Assembly: GCA_021773115.1 (NCBI GenBank)
Contig: JAJFKS010000032.1
Span: 124,001 to 188,000, forward strand
Direction of reading: 5' to 3'
Source of the DNA: Woeseiaceae bacterium
GTDB taxonomy: Bacteria; Pseudomonadota; Gammaproteobacteria; Steroidobacterales; Woeseiaceae
DNA length: 64,000 bases
Shown here: positions 26,315 through 35,045 of the stretch, piece after piece
Numbering within the stretch: position 1 is the stretch's first letter
Layout of the letters: each line of letters opens with the position of its first letter
Notes under the pieces: generated by a model
The model's input: the letters and a program-made list of their open reading frames with translations, nothing else
The model's database searches: none
What the model was told of the DNA's origin: nothing
Translations under genes and position numbers: made by a program

Positions 26315-26688
26315 TCGCAATAATTCTCGCTGCGGGGCGCGGCGAATGACTGCGGCCCCTGACCGACACCCTCCCGAAACCTCTGGTTGAGGTGCGCGGC
26401 CAGAGCCTGATAAAACGCCACCTGAGGGCTACCTGTCAGGCCGGCATTCGCGAGGTCGTAATCAACCTCGGCTGGCTCGGTGCACAAATTCAGGATCGAA
26501 TTGGCGAAGGTGACGCCTACGGACTGCGAGTTCGCAACAGCAATGAGGGAGACAACATCCTGGGATCGGCCGTTGCATTGACCGACGATTTTGCCGGACA
26601 TCTTGTTCTTGTCAAAACGCCAGACTATCGTAGTCAGGGAGACTTTGACCTCGTGGATGGCAGGGTGCGCAACAGCCGTCATCCGTGA
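26311..26688 (+). pseudogene. murU: degenerate N-acetylmuramate-1-phosphate uridylyltransferase
   Basis: MurU normally makes UDP-MurNAc from the AmgK product. In frame from 26311 one reads the family's N-terminal AIILAAGRGE, then a TGA at 26347-26349 where the signature GERMRPLTD expects an arginine codon, then LRPLTDTLPKPLVEVRG. The expected start position is GTA. Further on, the text jumps from EGDNILG to AGHLVLV, so the stretch with the NGD metal site is deleted. The frame ends after GDFDLVDG, losing roughly the last third. These are several independent lesions in one gene, so it is very likely inactive. The overlap with amgK shows that the pair was once coupled. Confidence 0.85.
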
Positions 26689-26705
26689 AAAACCACCGTG
26701 TCGTT

Positions 26706-27143
26706 CTAGTCGCTCGCTGATTCGTCAGCGGGCTTCTTCCAGCGCAGAAACTGGTGCAGTGCGACCCAGGCGATAGCAAAAGAAATCAGGGCGCCTGCGC
26801 CAAACATCCAACGACCCATTGCTGCATTTGTCGATCGGGATAGAAACGGCAGACCACCGATGATGGAATCATCCGGCGAAAAAATCCATATCCAGGCGCC
26901 GACGAGGCCAAAACTGCCGCATATTAATGTCGCACCCAATGCATTAAATCGCGATTTTGCGCCCGCAAAAATCATCAAGCCGCCGAGCAGGAATACCAGG
27001 CCACACAAGCCAAGTACCCATCGCGGTGCATGGACATTTTCGTCGGCAACATTGATGATGCCGGCCGCGACCAACATGATCGCTGCGCCAATCGCCAGGC
27101 ACAGGCAGGCGAGGATCACATTGCCCGACCTCAATCCGGCCAC
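26706..27143 (-). CDS. hypothetical four-helix membrane protein
   Basis: This is a small integral membrane protein of 145 residues with four hydrophobic segments (about 9-30, 42-62, 70-90 and 110-132) and a short charged C-terminal tail. I do not recognise a family. It begins inside the last codons of the VOC-family gene (13-base overlap), so the two are translationally coupled. It is convergent with the murU remnant, 17 bases apart. No cleavable signal or catalytic motif is seen. Confidence 0.7.
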   Translation of the reverse strand: MAGLRSGNVILACLCLAIGAAIMLVAAGIINVADENVHAPRWVLGLCGLVFLLGGLMIFAGAKSRFNALGATLICGSFGLVGAWIWIFSPDDSIIGGLPFLSRSTNAAMGRWMFGAGALISFAIAWVALHQFLRWKKPADESASD

Positions 27144-27514
27144 TGGTTTGCTTCATCCTCAAAATTAGCGCGCTGTGGGCGGACGACGCAGAAGCGGTGT
27201 CCGGTTGGTGCTTGCATGACGACCCAGCCCTTAATCGCTTCGATGCGTTTCGCGCCGAGTTTTTCCAGTCGGTCGACCTCGGCATCAATGTCATCGGTTT
27301 CAATATCGATATGAACACGGCTTTCGTGGTCAACGTTCTGCAATTCGACGTGCAGGTTGTTTGGGCCGGTTTGCAGGAGTTCGTAGTTCGCTTCTGACGG
27401 GTCTTTGGTGTGCTGTCGCGGAAAACCCAGCGCCTGGCTCCAGAAATCGGCCGCCTCATGCATGCTGCCGCGCTGGCAATCAATGATGAATCCGGCGAGT
27501 TGACTTCGATGCAT
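27131..27514 (-). CDS. VOC-superfamily (glyoxalase/bleomycin-resistance-like) protein
   Basis: This is a cytoplasmic protein of 127 residues with the two beta-alpha-beta-beta-beta modules of the vicinal oxygen chelate fold. Supporting segments are FIIDCQRGSMHEAADFWSQALGF at the N-terminus and VHIDIETDDIDAEVDRLEKLGAK in the middle, then GHRFCVVRP. Such proteins bind metals and act as lyases, dioxygenases or resistance proteins. The substrate cannot be predicted. It overlaps the small membrane protein gene downstream and lies 19 bases after lipB on the same strand. Confidence 0.82.
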   Translation of the reverse strand: MHRSQLAGFIIDCQRGSMHEAADFWSQALGFPRQHTKDPSEANYELLQTGPNNLHVELQNVDHESRVHIDIETDDIDAEVDRLEKLGAKRIEAIKGWVVMQAPTGHRFCVVRPQRANFEDEANQWPD

Positions 27515-27533
27515 TTCGCTCTCCGCTTACAGA

Positions 27534-28154
27534 CTAGTGACAGCCGTCGGCCTTGAGTCCCAAGTGTCGCATGAAATGCGGCAGGAGTGTCCCGGCTGCT
27601 TCCTCGAGTTCAAGTTTGATACCCAGTCGATGCAAGTCCGTCATTTCAAGTCCTGCATAGCCACAGGGATTGATGCGCGAAAAAGGCTCGAGGTCGATGC
27701 TCACATTTAGTGCCATGCCATGAAAACTGCTGCCACGACGAATCCGCAGTCCAACGCTCGCGAGCTTGTCGCCGTCGACGTATACGCCGGGCGCGTCTTT
27801 TCGAGCATAAGCGGCGACCCCATGTTCGGTCGCGAGGTCCACCACACTTTGTTCCAGCGCACTAACAAGGCAGCGCACACCGATGTTCGCGCGCCGGATG
27901 TCGATGAGCGGGTAGACCATGAGTTGCCCTGGCCCGTGGAAGGTGACCTGTCCACCCCGGTCAATTTGCACGACGGGAATATCGCCTGGCGCGAGCAGAT
28001 GTTCCTTGCTGGCATTCAGACCCATCGTGAAAACCGGTGGATGTTCGACGAACCAGATTTCGTCGGGTGTCGATTCGCCGCGCGCGTCAGTAAAGTCCTG
28101 CATCTCACGCCACAGCGGGACGTAGTCCTGGCGGCCACGAAAGCGCGTTTTCAT
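27534..28154 (-). CDS. lipB: octanoyl-[ACP]:protein N-octanoyltransferase
   Basis: LipB transfers octanoyl groups from acyl carrier protein to lipoyl domains of 2-oxoacid dehydrogenases and the glycine cleavage H protein, before LipA inserts sulfur. It is 206 residues. The [18 protein letters not shown] motif, the catalytic Lys130 in [12 protein letters not shown] and Cys164 in INPCGYAG are all present. It overlaps ybeD by 4 bases. lipA is not next to it in this window, where a VOC protein follows instead. Confidence 0.95.
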   Translation of the reverse strand: MKTRFRGRQDYVPLWREMQDFTDARGESTPDEIWFVEHPPVFTMGLNASKEHLLAPGDIPVVQIDRGGQVTFHGPGQLMVYPLIDIRRANIGVRCLVSALEQSVVDLATEHGVAAYARKDAPGVYVDGDKLASVGLRIRRGSSFHGMALNVSIDLEPFSRINPCGYAGLEMTDLHRLGIKLELEEAAGTLLPHFMRHLGLKADGCH

Positions 28155-28414
28155 AGCGCCATCAAAACGTCGTCGTGAGCGGATACGTCGCGGTAAATAT
28201 CGTCGAGCAGCTGTTGACTAGATGCGGTGACAGTCACCGTAACTGAGACAAAATTGCCTTTTCCGCTCACATTGACCTGGATTGCTTCCTCTGCAATCGG
28301 CCCGACATGATGCTCAATCAGAGCTCTTGCGATAAGCCGGAATTCCGGAGTATCTCTCCCCATCATCTTGATCGGAAACTCACAGGGGAATTCGATGACT
28401 GACTCTTCACTCAT
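28151..28414 (-). CDS. ybeD: UPF0250/DUF493 protein YbeD
   Basis: This is a small ACT-like fold protein of 87 residues. Motifs are [12 protein letters not shown] near the N-terminus and [23 protein letters not shown] at the C-terminus, with a central [12 protein letters not shown] strand. The function is not established; in E. coli and relatives it lies between dacA and lipB, exactly as here. It overlaps lipB by 4 bases and starts 15 bases after dacA. Confidence 0.92.
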   Translation of the reverse strand: MSEESVIEFPCEFPIKMMGRDTPEFRLIARALIEHHVGPIAEEAIQVNVSGKGNFVSVTVTVTASSQQLLDDIYRDVSAHDDVLMAL

Positions 28415-28429
28415 GCGCTGCGGCTCCTG

Positions 28430-29572
28430 CTATTCGAACATAAGGCTGATGTTGTCTTTTGTTCGTTGCCAAAACGATCCGGCAGGGTTGTCGTCCAGCG
28501 CCCGCAAGGGCGTCGTCAGTAATTGCTCGCCGTCGAGGCTTATACGCAGATTCGCAAGCGGCTGACCGGCGGCAATCGGGGCCATGACGATGCCTGGAAT
28601 GTCGACTTGTGATTCGAGCTGGTCGTACGAACCTCGACGAACGGTGATATACAAATCTTCCAGGACGCCGAGTGCTGAGTATTCGTTTGCCGACTTCCAG
28701 ATACGTGCCGTCGAGATTTGTTCACCGGCCTTGAATAACAGGCGCGTTTCAAAAAATCGGAACGCGTAATTGATCAAAGCCTGGCTGCCGTCCGCACGCG
28801 CCTTTGTGCTTGACGTTCCGAGCACCACAGAGATGACGCGCATGTTGTCGCGGCTCGCGGACGCGACCAGGCAGTATCCGGCATCCTCGGTGTGGCCGGT
28901 TTTCAGGCCATCGACTGAATCGTCGCGCCACAACAGCGTATTGCGGTTACTTTGCGTGATGTCGTTAAAGGTAAATTCCTTAACCGCGTGCCAGGGATAA
29001 TAATCCGGAAACTCCTGGATCAATGCACGTGCCAGGATCGCGAGGTCGCGCGCGGTCGTCACATGATTCTCGGCGGGCAGGCCGGTCGCATTCAAAAAAT
29101 GACTCGAATGCATCCCCAGTGCTGCTGCGTGCTGGTTCATCATTTCGGCAAACACACTCTCAGTGCCACCGATGTGCTCGGCCAGCGCGACGCTGGCGTC
29201 GTTGCCGGATTGCACGATCATTCCGAACAGCAGATCCTTCACGCTAATGCGCTTTCCTACCTCGATAAACATGCGGGAACCCGGCGTCCGCCAGGCTTTC
29301 TCGCTGACAGTCACTTCCTCGTCGAGCGTAATCTGGCCCTGTTTGAGCGCGCTGAAGACCACGTAGGTCGTCATGATTTTTGTCAGGCTCGCCGGGGCAA
29401 GCGGGGCATCAGGATCCAGGGATGCGATCTCGTGCCCGGTCTTGCTGTCGATCACCAGGTAACTCTTGGCGCCAATGACCGGTGCAGCCGGAGTCGGCAT
29501 ACCTGCAGCATAAGTGATTGAGTTAAAAAGAAAAAATAGAATGAGTAGGGCGTTTTTTGAGGCCTGGATCAT
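28430..29572 (-). CDS. dacA: D-alanyl-D-alanine carboxypeptidase (PBP5/6 type)
   Basis: This enzyme removes the terminal D-alanine from peptidoglycan stem peptides in the periplasm. It is 380 residues with a signal peptide (about 1-24). The penicillin-binding motifs are SLTK at 62-65, SGN at 122-124 and KTG at 224-226. The C-terminal PBP5 domain follows (about 285-365), and the final segment (GSFWQRTKDNISLMFE) is an amphipathic helix that would anchor it to the inner membrane. It lies between rlpA and ybeD in the shape/murein operon. Confidence 0.95.
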   Translation of the reverse strand: MIQASKNALLILFFLFNSITYAAGMPTPAAPVIGAKSYLVIDSKTGHEIASLDPDAPLAPASLTKIMTTYVVFSALKQGQITLDEEVTVSEKAWRTPGSRMFIEVGKRISVKDLLFGMIVQSGNDASVALAEHIGGTESVFAEMMNQHAAALGMHSSHFLNATGLPAENHVTTARDLAILARALIQEFPDYYPWHAVKEFTFNDITQSNRNTLLWRDDSVDGLKTGHTEDAGYCLVASASRDNMRVISVVLGTSSTKARADGSQALINYAFRFFETRLLFKAGEQISTARIWKSANEYSALGVLEDLYITVRRGSYDQLESQVDIPGIVMAPIAAGQPLANLRISLDGEQLLTTPLRALDDNPAGSFWQRTKDNISLMFE

Positions 29573-29623
29573 AGTCTCTCGTCGGGGGTCGCTGGAGTTT
29601 GAGTCGGCGCGTATTGTACGCGG

Positions 29624-30514
29624 CTACTCGGAAATAAGATAAGGGTCTGTTATGCCGAGTTTTTCTAACTGGACGACCAGTAAATCATATTGCTCGACGT
29701 CAGCAATTGGGCCGATACGGACCCTGTAAAGGGGCGCGCTGGCCGCCAGGTCTTCGTGAACGGCCACATCGGGGATGCCGGATTGCGTCAATGCATTCTT
29801 GCGGCGCTCGGCATTGGATCGATCACCAAAGGCACCGACCTGGGCAAATACCTGCAACTCGCCGACCGGCTCGGCAAGCTCGGCTACTACCACGGTTTCT
29901 GATGGTGTTACCGATGGCTGCGATTGCAATGACGACGGTGCGGCCGTTGGCGGCCCCTGCCTTGGTGGCGGAACAGCGGGCGCTGCTGCCGGTGTTGACT
30001 CGTCGAAATTGTATGCAGTGACCTCAACGAGGCTGGTACCGTCCCGGATCATGTCGAGTTTGAGAGCGGCGGCATACGAAAGGTCGATGATGCGATTGCT
30101 AACGAATGGCCCGCGATCGTTCACTCGAACAACAATACTCTTGTTGTTTCTCAAGTTGCGGACATGCACGTAAGTTGGCAACGGCAATGTCTTGTGTGCC
30201 GCGGTCATTTCGTACATGTCATAGACTTCGCGGTTCGAGGTCAGGTTGCCGTGAAATTTCTTGCCGTACCACGATGCGACACCTCGCTCCTGGTATCCGG
30301 AACCGCTGTCCATGACCCGATACCACTTGTTAAAGACTTGGTAAGTTGGTCCGTTGCCGTAACGACTTCGAGGTTCAAGTTTCGGAACGGCATCGCTGGG
30401 CAAATGCGGCATGCGTGCAGCACCTGGCCCGTCGTCCCGGCTGCGGTTACCACCACAACTGACCAGGGTGGCGGTAACGGTCAGGACAAGCAGCGCTTCG
30501 GCACTACGACGCAT
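29624..30514 (-). CDS. rlpA: septal ring lytic transglycosylase RlpA, lipoprotein
   Basis: RlpA is an outer-membrane lipoprotein that cleaves naked glycan strands at the septum. I chose the ATG at 30514, with AAGG nine bases upstream, over a TTG at 30523. The lipobox is LVSC. The double-psi beta-barrel (about 75-165) carries GVASWYGKKFHGNLTSNREVYDM and RVNDRGPFVSNRIIDLSYAAA, including the catalytic Glu/Asp region. A proline-rich linker leads to a C-terminal SPOR domain (about 225-297) that binds denuded septal peptidoglycan. Its start overlaps the end of mltB by 11 bases. Confidence 0.94.
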   Translation of the reverse strand: MRRSAEALLVLTVTATLVSCGGNRSRDDGPGAARMPHLPSDAVPKLEPRSRYGNGPTYQVFNKWYRVMDSGSGYQERGVASWYGKKFHGNLTSNREVYDMYEMTAAHKTLPLPTYVHVRNLRNNKSIVVRVNDRGPFVSNRIIDLSYAAALKLDMIRDGTSLVEVTAYNFDESTPAAAPAVPPPRQGPPTAAPSSLQSQPSVTPSETVVVAELAEPVGELQVFAQVGAFGDRSNAERRKNALTQSGIPDVAVHEDLAASAPLYRVRIGPIADVEQYDLLVVQLEKLGITDPYLISE

Positions 30515-31517
30515 CAGCGACAACCTTCGCGGCTATTTGCTGGCCCAGCTGGTGTACTGCCAGCGCATACATCGCGCTGTGGTTGTATTTCGTTATGACG
30601 AAAAAATTGTGAAAACCAACCCAGTGCTCGATACCGCTGTCGCCTTGATACGTCAGCAATTCGCCGGTGCTGTCCGCACACAGGTCGGTCGCAAACAGCA
30701 CACCTTTTTTGCTGAGCGATTCGACCGTGTCTGTAGCCTTGAGTGTGTTGGCCGGTGACGGCACATCACCGCTCCAGGTGCTACCAAGGCTTGCCTGAGT
30801 CGCAACCTCTTCATTGCTTCGCCAACCGTGCTTGAGGAAGTAGTTGGCGATGCTGCCGGACACATCGGCCCAATTTCCCCAGATGTCGCGCTTGCCATCG
30901 CCGGTCGAATCAACGGCATAGGCCCGGAAACTTGATGGCATAAATTGCGGTCTTCCCATCGCACCGGCGTAGGACCCCGTCGGCACGGTCGGATCCAGCT
31001 CTTCTTCGCGCGCCAGTATCAAAAACTGCATCAATTCGTTTCGAAAGAACCTGGATCGCGGTGGGTAGTCAAAAGCCAGGGTCGCAAGTGCATCGATAAC
31101 GCGATCGTTGCCAGTGATACGACCAAAATACGTCTCGACACCAATGATGCCGACAAGAATTTCTATGGGCACACCGGTTTCCAGCGCGATGCGATCGAGC
31201 ATTGCGCGGTTTTCCTGCCAAAATACGGCGCCAGCATTAACGCGCTCGGGTGTCATAAAGATCTTGCGATATTCGCCCCAGTCCAAGGTGCGCTCCGCGG
31301 GCGTAGAAATTTTCTTAATGATGTTGGCTTTGATTTCCGCTTTGGCGAGAACGGCGGCCAGTGCTTCCCGCTCAAAATCATGCACCCGGACCATTTCGTC
31401 GATGAACTCAACGACATTTTTTTGTGTCAGGTCGACAGCGACTTTGTCGGCCGCGAGCACAGGATTGACGAGAATGAGTAACGCGGCAAGAATTCGGAAT
31501 AATGGACTGTTTGTCAT
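30504..31517 (-). CDS. mltB: membrane-bound lytic murein transglycosylase B
   Basis: This enzyme cleaves the MurNAc-GlcNAc bond in peptidoglycan, forming 1,6-anhydroMurNAc. It has 337 residues. The signal peptide ends near VLA and lacks a lipobox cysteine, so this copy appears periplasmic and soluble rather than lipid-anchored. The catalytic glutamate is Glu128 in IIGVETYFGR. YAGAMGRPQFMPSSFRAYAVDSTGDGKRDIWGN is the characteristic family segment. It lies between rodA and rlpA in one operon, the Pseudomonas-like arrangement. Confidence 0.94.
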   Translation of the reverse strand: MTNSPLFRILAALLILVNPVLAADKVAVDLTQKNVVEFIDEMVRVHDFEREALAAVLAKAEIKANIIKKISTPAERTLDWGEYRKIFMTPERVNAGAVFWQENRAMLDRIALETGVPIEILVGIIGVETYFGRITGNDRVIDALATLAFDYPPRSRFFRNELMQFLILAREEELDPTVPTGSYAGAMGRPQFMPSSFRAYAVDSTGDGKRDIWGNWADVSGSIANYFLKHGWRSNEEVATQASLGSTWSGDVPSPANTLKATDTVESLSKKGVLFATDLCADSTGELLTYQGDSGIEHWVGFHNFFVITKYNHSAMYALAVHQLGQQIAAKVVADAS

Positions 31518-31527
31518 TGAGTTTGCA

Positions 31528-32670
31528 TTAGTGAGGCAGCAATTTCCGGTGCGAGTGAATAGACATCAGAATACCGAATCCCGCCATCAGCGTCACCATG
31601 GACGTTCCGCCGAAACTCACTAGCGGCAACGGCACGCCGACAACCGGCACCAGCCCGGTGACCATCGCCGTGTTCACAAACACATAAACGAGGAAAGTCA
31701 GGCTGATCGACCCGGCGAGGAGCCGTGAATAGGTGTCATGGGCGTTGACGGCAATATACAGTCCGCGACCGATGACAAACATATACAGCACCAGCAAACC
31801 CAGGACACCGAGCAGGCCAAATTCCTCGCCCAGCACAGCAAATATGAAGTCCGTGTGTCGCTCCGGCAGGAATTCCAGGTGCGCCTGTGAGCCGTTGGTC
31901 CAGCCTTTACCGAACAGCCCGCCAGAACCGATCGCGATCTTTGACTGGATGATGTTGTAGCCGGCGCCCAGCGGGTCGCTGTCCGGATCGAGCAGCGTCA
32001 GGACCCGCTGCCGCTGGTAATCCTGCATAAAGTGCCAAAGGCCGTATGCACCGGGAACCGCCAGCAGTCCCAGTCCGAGCATCAGGCGGAAGGACATGCC
32101 GGCCAGGATAATGACGATAACGCCGGAGGCCGCAATAAGCAGCGAAGTGCCCAGATCCGGTTGTGTAGCAATCAGGAAGGTCGGGATCCCGATCATCAAT
32201 GCGATGATCGCGAGGTGGCCGAGCCTCGGCGGAATCTGCCGGTCGTGCAGAAACCAGGCGGTCATCATCGGTACCGCGAGCTTCATGGCTTCAGACGGCT
32301 GAAATCGAATGCCGAGATCCAGCCATCGACGCGCGCCCTGACCAACGGCACCCTTGGTCAAAACGAGTGTCAGCAGGATCAGGCCAAGCAAATAAGCCCA
32401 TGGCGTCCAGCGCCGCAGAAAGTCTGGCGGCAACTGGGCGACGATCAGCATGGCGACCAGTGCCACGCCAAGACGTATCGACTGGTTGATCAAAACCTGC
32501 GAATCTTCACCCGACGCGCTGTACAGGACGAACAGGCCGAACACACATATAAGAAGAATGCCTCCGAGCAGCGGACCGTCAATATTCATGCGACGCACGA
32601 GTTCGGCAAAACTCGATGCCGGCGCTGAACGCGGAGACAGTATGCGATTCGTCTCACTCAGCCGTATCAT
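31528..32670 (-). CDS. rodA: rod-shape peptidoglycan glycosyltransferase RodA
   Basis: RodA is the SEDS-family glycan polymerase of the elongasome and pairs with PBP2. It is 380 residues with about ten membrane helices. The SEDS signature regions are GQGARRWLDLGIRFQPSE, the catalytic-loop region around WTNGSQAHLEFLPERHTDFIF, and GVPLPLVSFGGTS near the C-terminus. The ATG at 32670 (or GTG at 32673) lies inside the last codons of mrdA, so the polymerase and its transpeptidase partner are translationally coupled. Confidence 0.96.
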   Translation of the reverse strand: MIRLSETNRILSPRSAPASSFAELVRRMNIDGPLLGGILLICVFGLFVLYSASGEDSQVLINQSIRLGVALVAMLIVAQLPPDFLRRWTPWAYLLGLILLTLVLTKGAVGQGARRWLDLGIRFQPSEAMKLAVPMMTAWFLHDRQIPPRLGHLAIIALMIGIPTFLIATQPDLGTSLLIAASGVIVIILAGMSFRLMLGLGLLAVPGAYGLWHFMQDYQRQRVLTLLDPDSDPLGAGYNIIQSKIAIGSGGLFGKGWTNGSQAHLEFLPERHTDFIFAVLGEEFGLLGVLGLLVLYMFVIGRGLYIAVNAHDTYSRLLAGSISLTFLVYVFVNTAMVTGLVPVVGVPLPLVSFGGTSMVTLMAGFGILMSIHSHRKLLPH

Positions 32671-34552
32671 CACCGTACCCCAGGTATTGATCCATCACGG
32701 CCTTCGCAATCGGTGCGGCAACACCGCTACCGCTGCTGCCGTTTTCAACGATAACGGCGACTGCGATGCGTGGCTCGTCAAACGGTGCGAAGGCAATAAA
32801 CAAGGCGTGGTCACGCTGCCGTTCTTCGAGTTCTTCTTCGTCGTATTCCTCATCCTGGGCAATTGAAACAACTTGCGCGGTGCCACTTTTGCCGGCCATT
32901 TGGTAGGGCGCGCCGGTACCAACCGCGCGTGCGGTGCCGCGTGGTCCCTGCATGACGTCGTGCATCGCCTCCAGGACTTCGTCCCAATAGAATGTGTTGC
33001 TGATTCCCACATTGCCAAGCGACTGGGGAGCGATCAATCGGCGATCACCCGTGATCGGGTCTTCAGTTGCGGCGACAAGATGCGGGCGCATGCGCGTACC
33101 GCGTGTTGCAAGCGTCCCAACAATCGACGAAAGCTGCAGCGGAGTTGCAAGCATGAAGCCCTGGCCAATGGATGCGATCACGGTTTCACCGTGGTACCAA
33201 CGTTGGTTGTCGCGATCTCGGAAATTATTGCGCTTCCACTCGCGCGAGGGCACCAGGCCTGGGCGCTCGTTGAGCAGATCGATGCCGGTTGCGCTGCCAA
33301 GGCCGAAGCGGGTGAGATATTCATGCATGTTGTCGATGCCGAGATCGCCGCTAAGCTGATAAAAGTAAACGTCACAGGATTGCGCAATTGCATCATGCAA
33401 GTCGACTGGCCCGTGGCCCCGGGGTTTCCAGTCACGATAGCGGTGATCGTCGCCCTCCAGCTGGAAATAGCCGATGCAGACACTCTTGCGAGTCAGGTTT
33501 GTGGCGCCTGTTTCCAGGGCGGCCAGGGCGAGCATCGGTTTAATTGTCGAGCCGGGTGGATACGAACCGCGAACGGCACGATTGAACAACGGCCGGTCAA
33601 GATTATTTTGCAGCTCGCTGAATTGCGCGGTACTCATGCCGACTGCAAACAGATTGGGGTCGAACGCGGGTGTACTGACCAGCGCCAGGACCTCGCCATT
33701 AGTCGGGTCGATCGCAACCACTGCGCCACGACGGCCAGCCATTGCCTCGTAGGCAACACGTTGCAAATCGAGATCGAGGCTCAGGTAAATATTGTTGCCT
33801 GGCCCCGGCGTCGCATCGATCGGCAATGAGTCAAGGAGCTCACTCGAATCGGCCGGTACCTGCCGACCCCGAGCGTTGGTGATCAGGTGCCGGTAGCCCG
33901 CGTAGCCATGCAGGTCGTTCTCAAAGCTGCTTTCAACACCGGTCTTGCCGGTGTGTGACGTGCCGGCATAGCGTGCCGACTCCAGTCGTTGCATATCATT
34001 GGTGTTTAATGCACCGACGTAACCGACGGCATGGGCGAACAGTTTGCCGTGCGGGTAGTGCCGCACGAGCCTCGGTCGAAAGTCGACGCCTGGAAACCGT
34101 GGCCTTTGAATCGCAAAGTTTGCAATTTCTTCGTCCGTCATTCGAAATTTCAGCGTGACCGGCTTGAACTGCTGACCGCTACGGCTCAATTCGATAATTC
34201 GCGGAATGTCATCTGCCTCGATGAGATTGATTGCCGCCAGGCGTTGCAGCGTGCCGTCGATATCGTCGACTTGCTCCGGAATCAGTTCGAGCTGGTAGGC
34301 GGGAAGATTCTCGGCAAGGACGCGGCCTTTGCGATCAAAAATCAGACCCCGAATTGGCGGTACAGCCTCAATGCGTACACGGTTACCCTGCGACTTCTCC
34401 GCGAACAATTCATGATCGAAAACCTGCAACTGCACGAGGCGTGCGATGACCAGGCCCAGCAGGATCGTTGAAACGACCGAAGCGAGTACCACCCGAGTAA
34501 TGAACAATCGTCGTTCGGAATGGTGATCTTTGATCGGTGAGAGGAGTTTCAC
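32654..34552 (-). CDS. mrdA: peptidoglycan D,D-transpeptidase PBP2
   Basis: PBP2 is the elongation-specific crosslinking enzyme, 632 residues. It has a single N-terminal membrane anchor (about 18-40) and a pedestal/dimerisation domain with RGLIFDRKG at about 68-76. The catalytic motifs are STIK at 335-338, SCD at 392-394 and KSGT at 555-558. It works with RodA, MreC and MreD. It starts immediately after mreD in the operon and overlaps rodA. Confidence 0.97.
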   Translation of the reverse strand: MKLLSPIKDHHSERRLFITRVVLASVVSTILLGLVIARLVQLQVFDHELFAEKSQGNRVRIEAVPPIRGLIFDRKGRVLAENLPAYQLELIPEQVDDIDGTLQRLAAINLIEADDIPRIIELSRSGQQFKPVTLKFRMTDEEIANFAIQRPRFPGVDFRPRLVRHYPHGKLFAHAVGYVGALNTNDMQRLESARYAGTSHTGKTGVESSFENDLHGYAGYRHLITNARGRQVPADSSELLDSLPIDATPGPGNNIYLSLDLDLQRVAYEAMAGRRGAVVAIDPTNGEVLALVSTPAFDPNLFAVGMSTAQFSELQNNLDRPLFNRAVRGSYPPGSTIKPMLALAALETGATNLTRKSVCIGYFQLEGDDHRYRDWKPRGHGPVDLHDAIAQSCDVYFYQLSGDLGIDNMHEYLTRFGLGSATGIDLLNERPGLVPSREWKRNNFRDRDNQRWYHGETVIASIGQGFMLATPLQLSSIVGTLATRGTRMRPHLVAATEDPITGDRRLIAPQSLGNVGISNTFYWDEVLEAMHDVMQGPRGTARAVGTGAPYQMAGKSGTAQVVSIAQDEEYDEEELEERQRDHALFIAFAPFDEPRIAVAVIVENGSSGSGVAAPIAKAVMDQYLGYGDDTAE

Positions 34553-34553
34553 C

Positions 34554-35045
34554 TCAATGTCCGGACCGTGTCCGGTAGCGCATACCGGACAGGAACATCA
34601 TGACCACCGGCCAAAGCACGGCGCCGCTGATGACCGGGCCCCAATACGTCACTGCCGGTGCGTTGACGCCGGCGACGCCATTGATCCAGAACAACAGGAA
34701 CTGATACAGCGCCAGCATTGGAAACACCGTCGCCGTCAGTTGCGGCAGCGGAAAAACTCGCATCAGCAGGTGAAATCGCACAGTAATAAAGGCAATGACA
34801 CACAACGCAAGTGCGTGCTGCCCCAGCAAAGTGCCCTGCGAGACGTCCAGGACGATACCAATAATCCATGCTGTCCCCACGCTCCAGGTCCGCGGCAACT
34901 GCATCGCCCAGAAAATGACCAGCAGTGCGAGCCAGTCGGGGCGAAATGCTGCGATAGCGTTGGGCAACGGCATCATGGTCAGCATCAGGCCGATCAGCAG
35001 CGAAATGATAATTGGCAAGCGGCGCGAAGTGCGGTCCCTATTCAT
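34554..35045 (-). CDS. mreD: rod-shape-determining protein MreD
   Basis: MreD is an inner-membrane elongasome component of 163 residues with about five helices. The N-terminal PIIISLLIGLMLTMMPLP and the RPDWLALLVIFWAMQLP segment are family features. Its 5' end overlaps the last codons of mreC by 8 bases and it ends 1 base before mrdA. Sequence similarity is low in this family, but size, topology and order agree. Confidence 0.94.
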   Translation of the reverse strand: MNRDRTSRRLPIIISLLIGLMLTMMPLPNAIAAFRPDWLALLVIFWAMQLPRTWSVGTAWIIGIVLDVSQGTLLGQHALALCVIAFITVRFHLLMRVFPLPQLTATVFPMLALYQFLLFWINGVAGVNAPAVTYWGPVISGAVLWPVVMMFLSGMRYRTRSGH

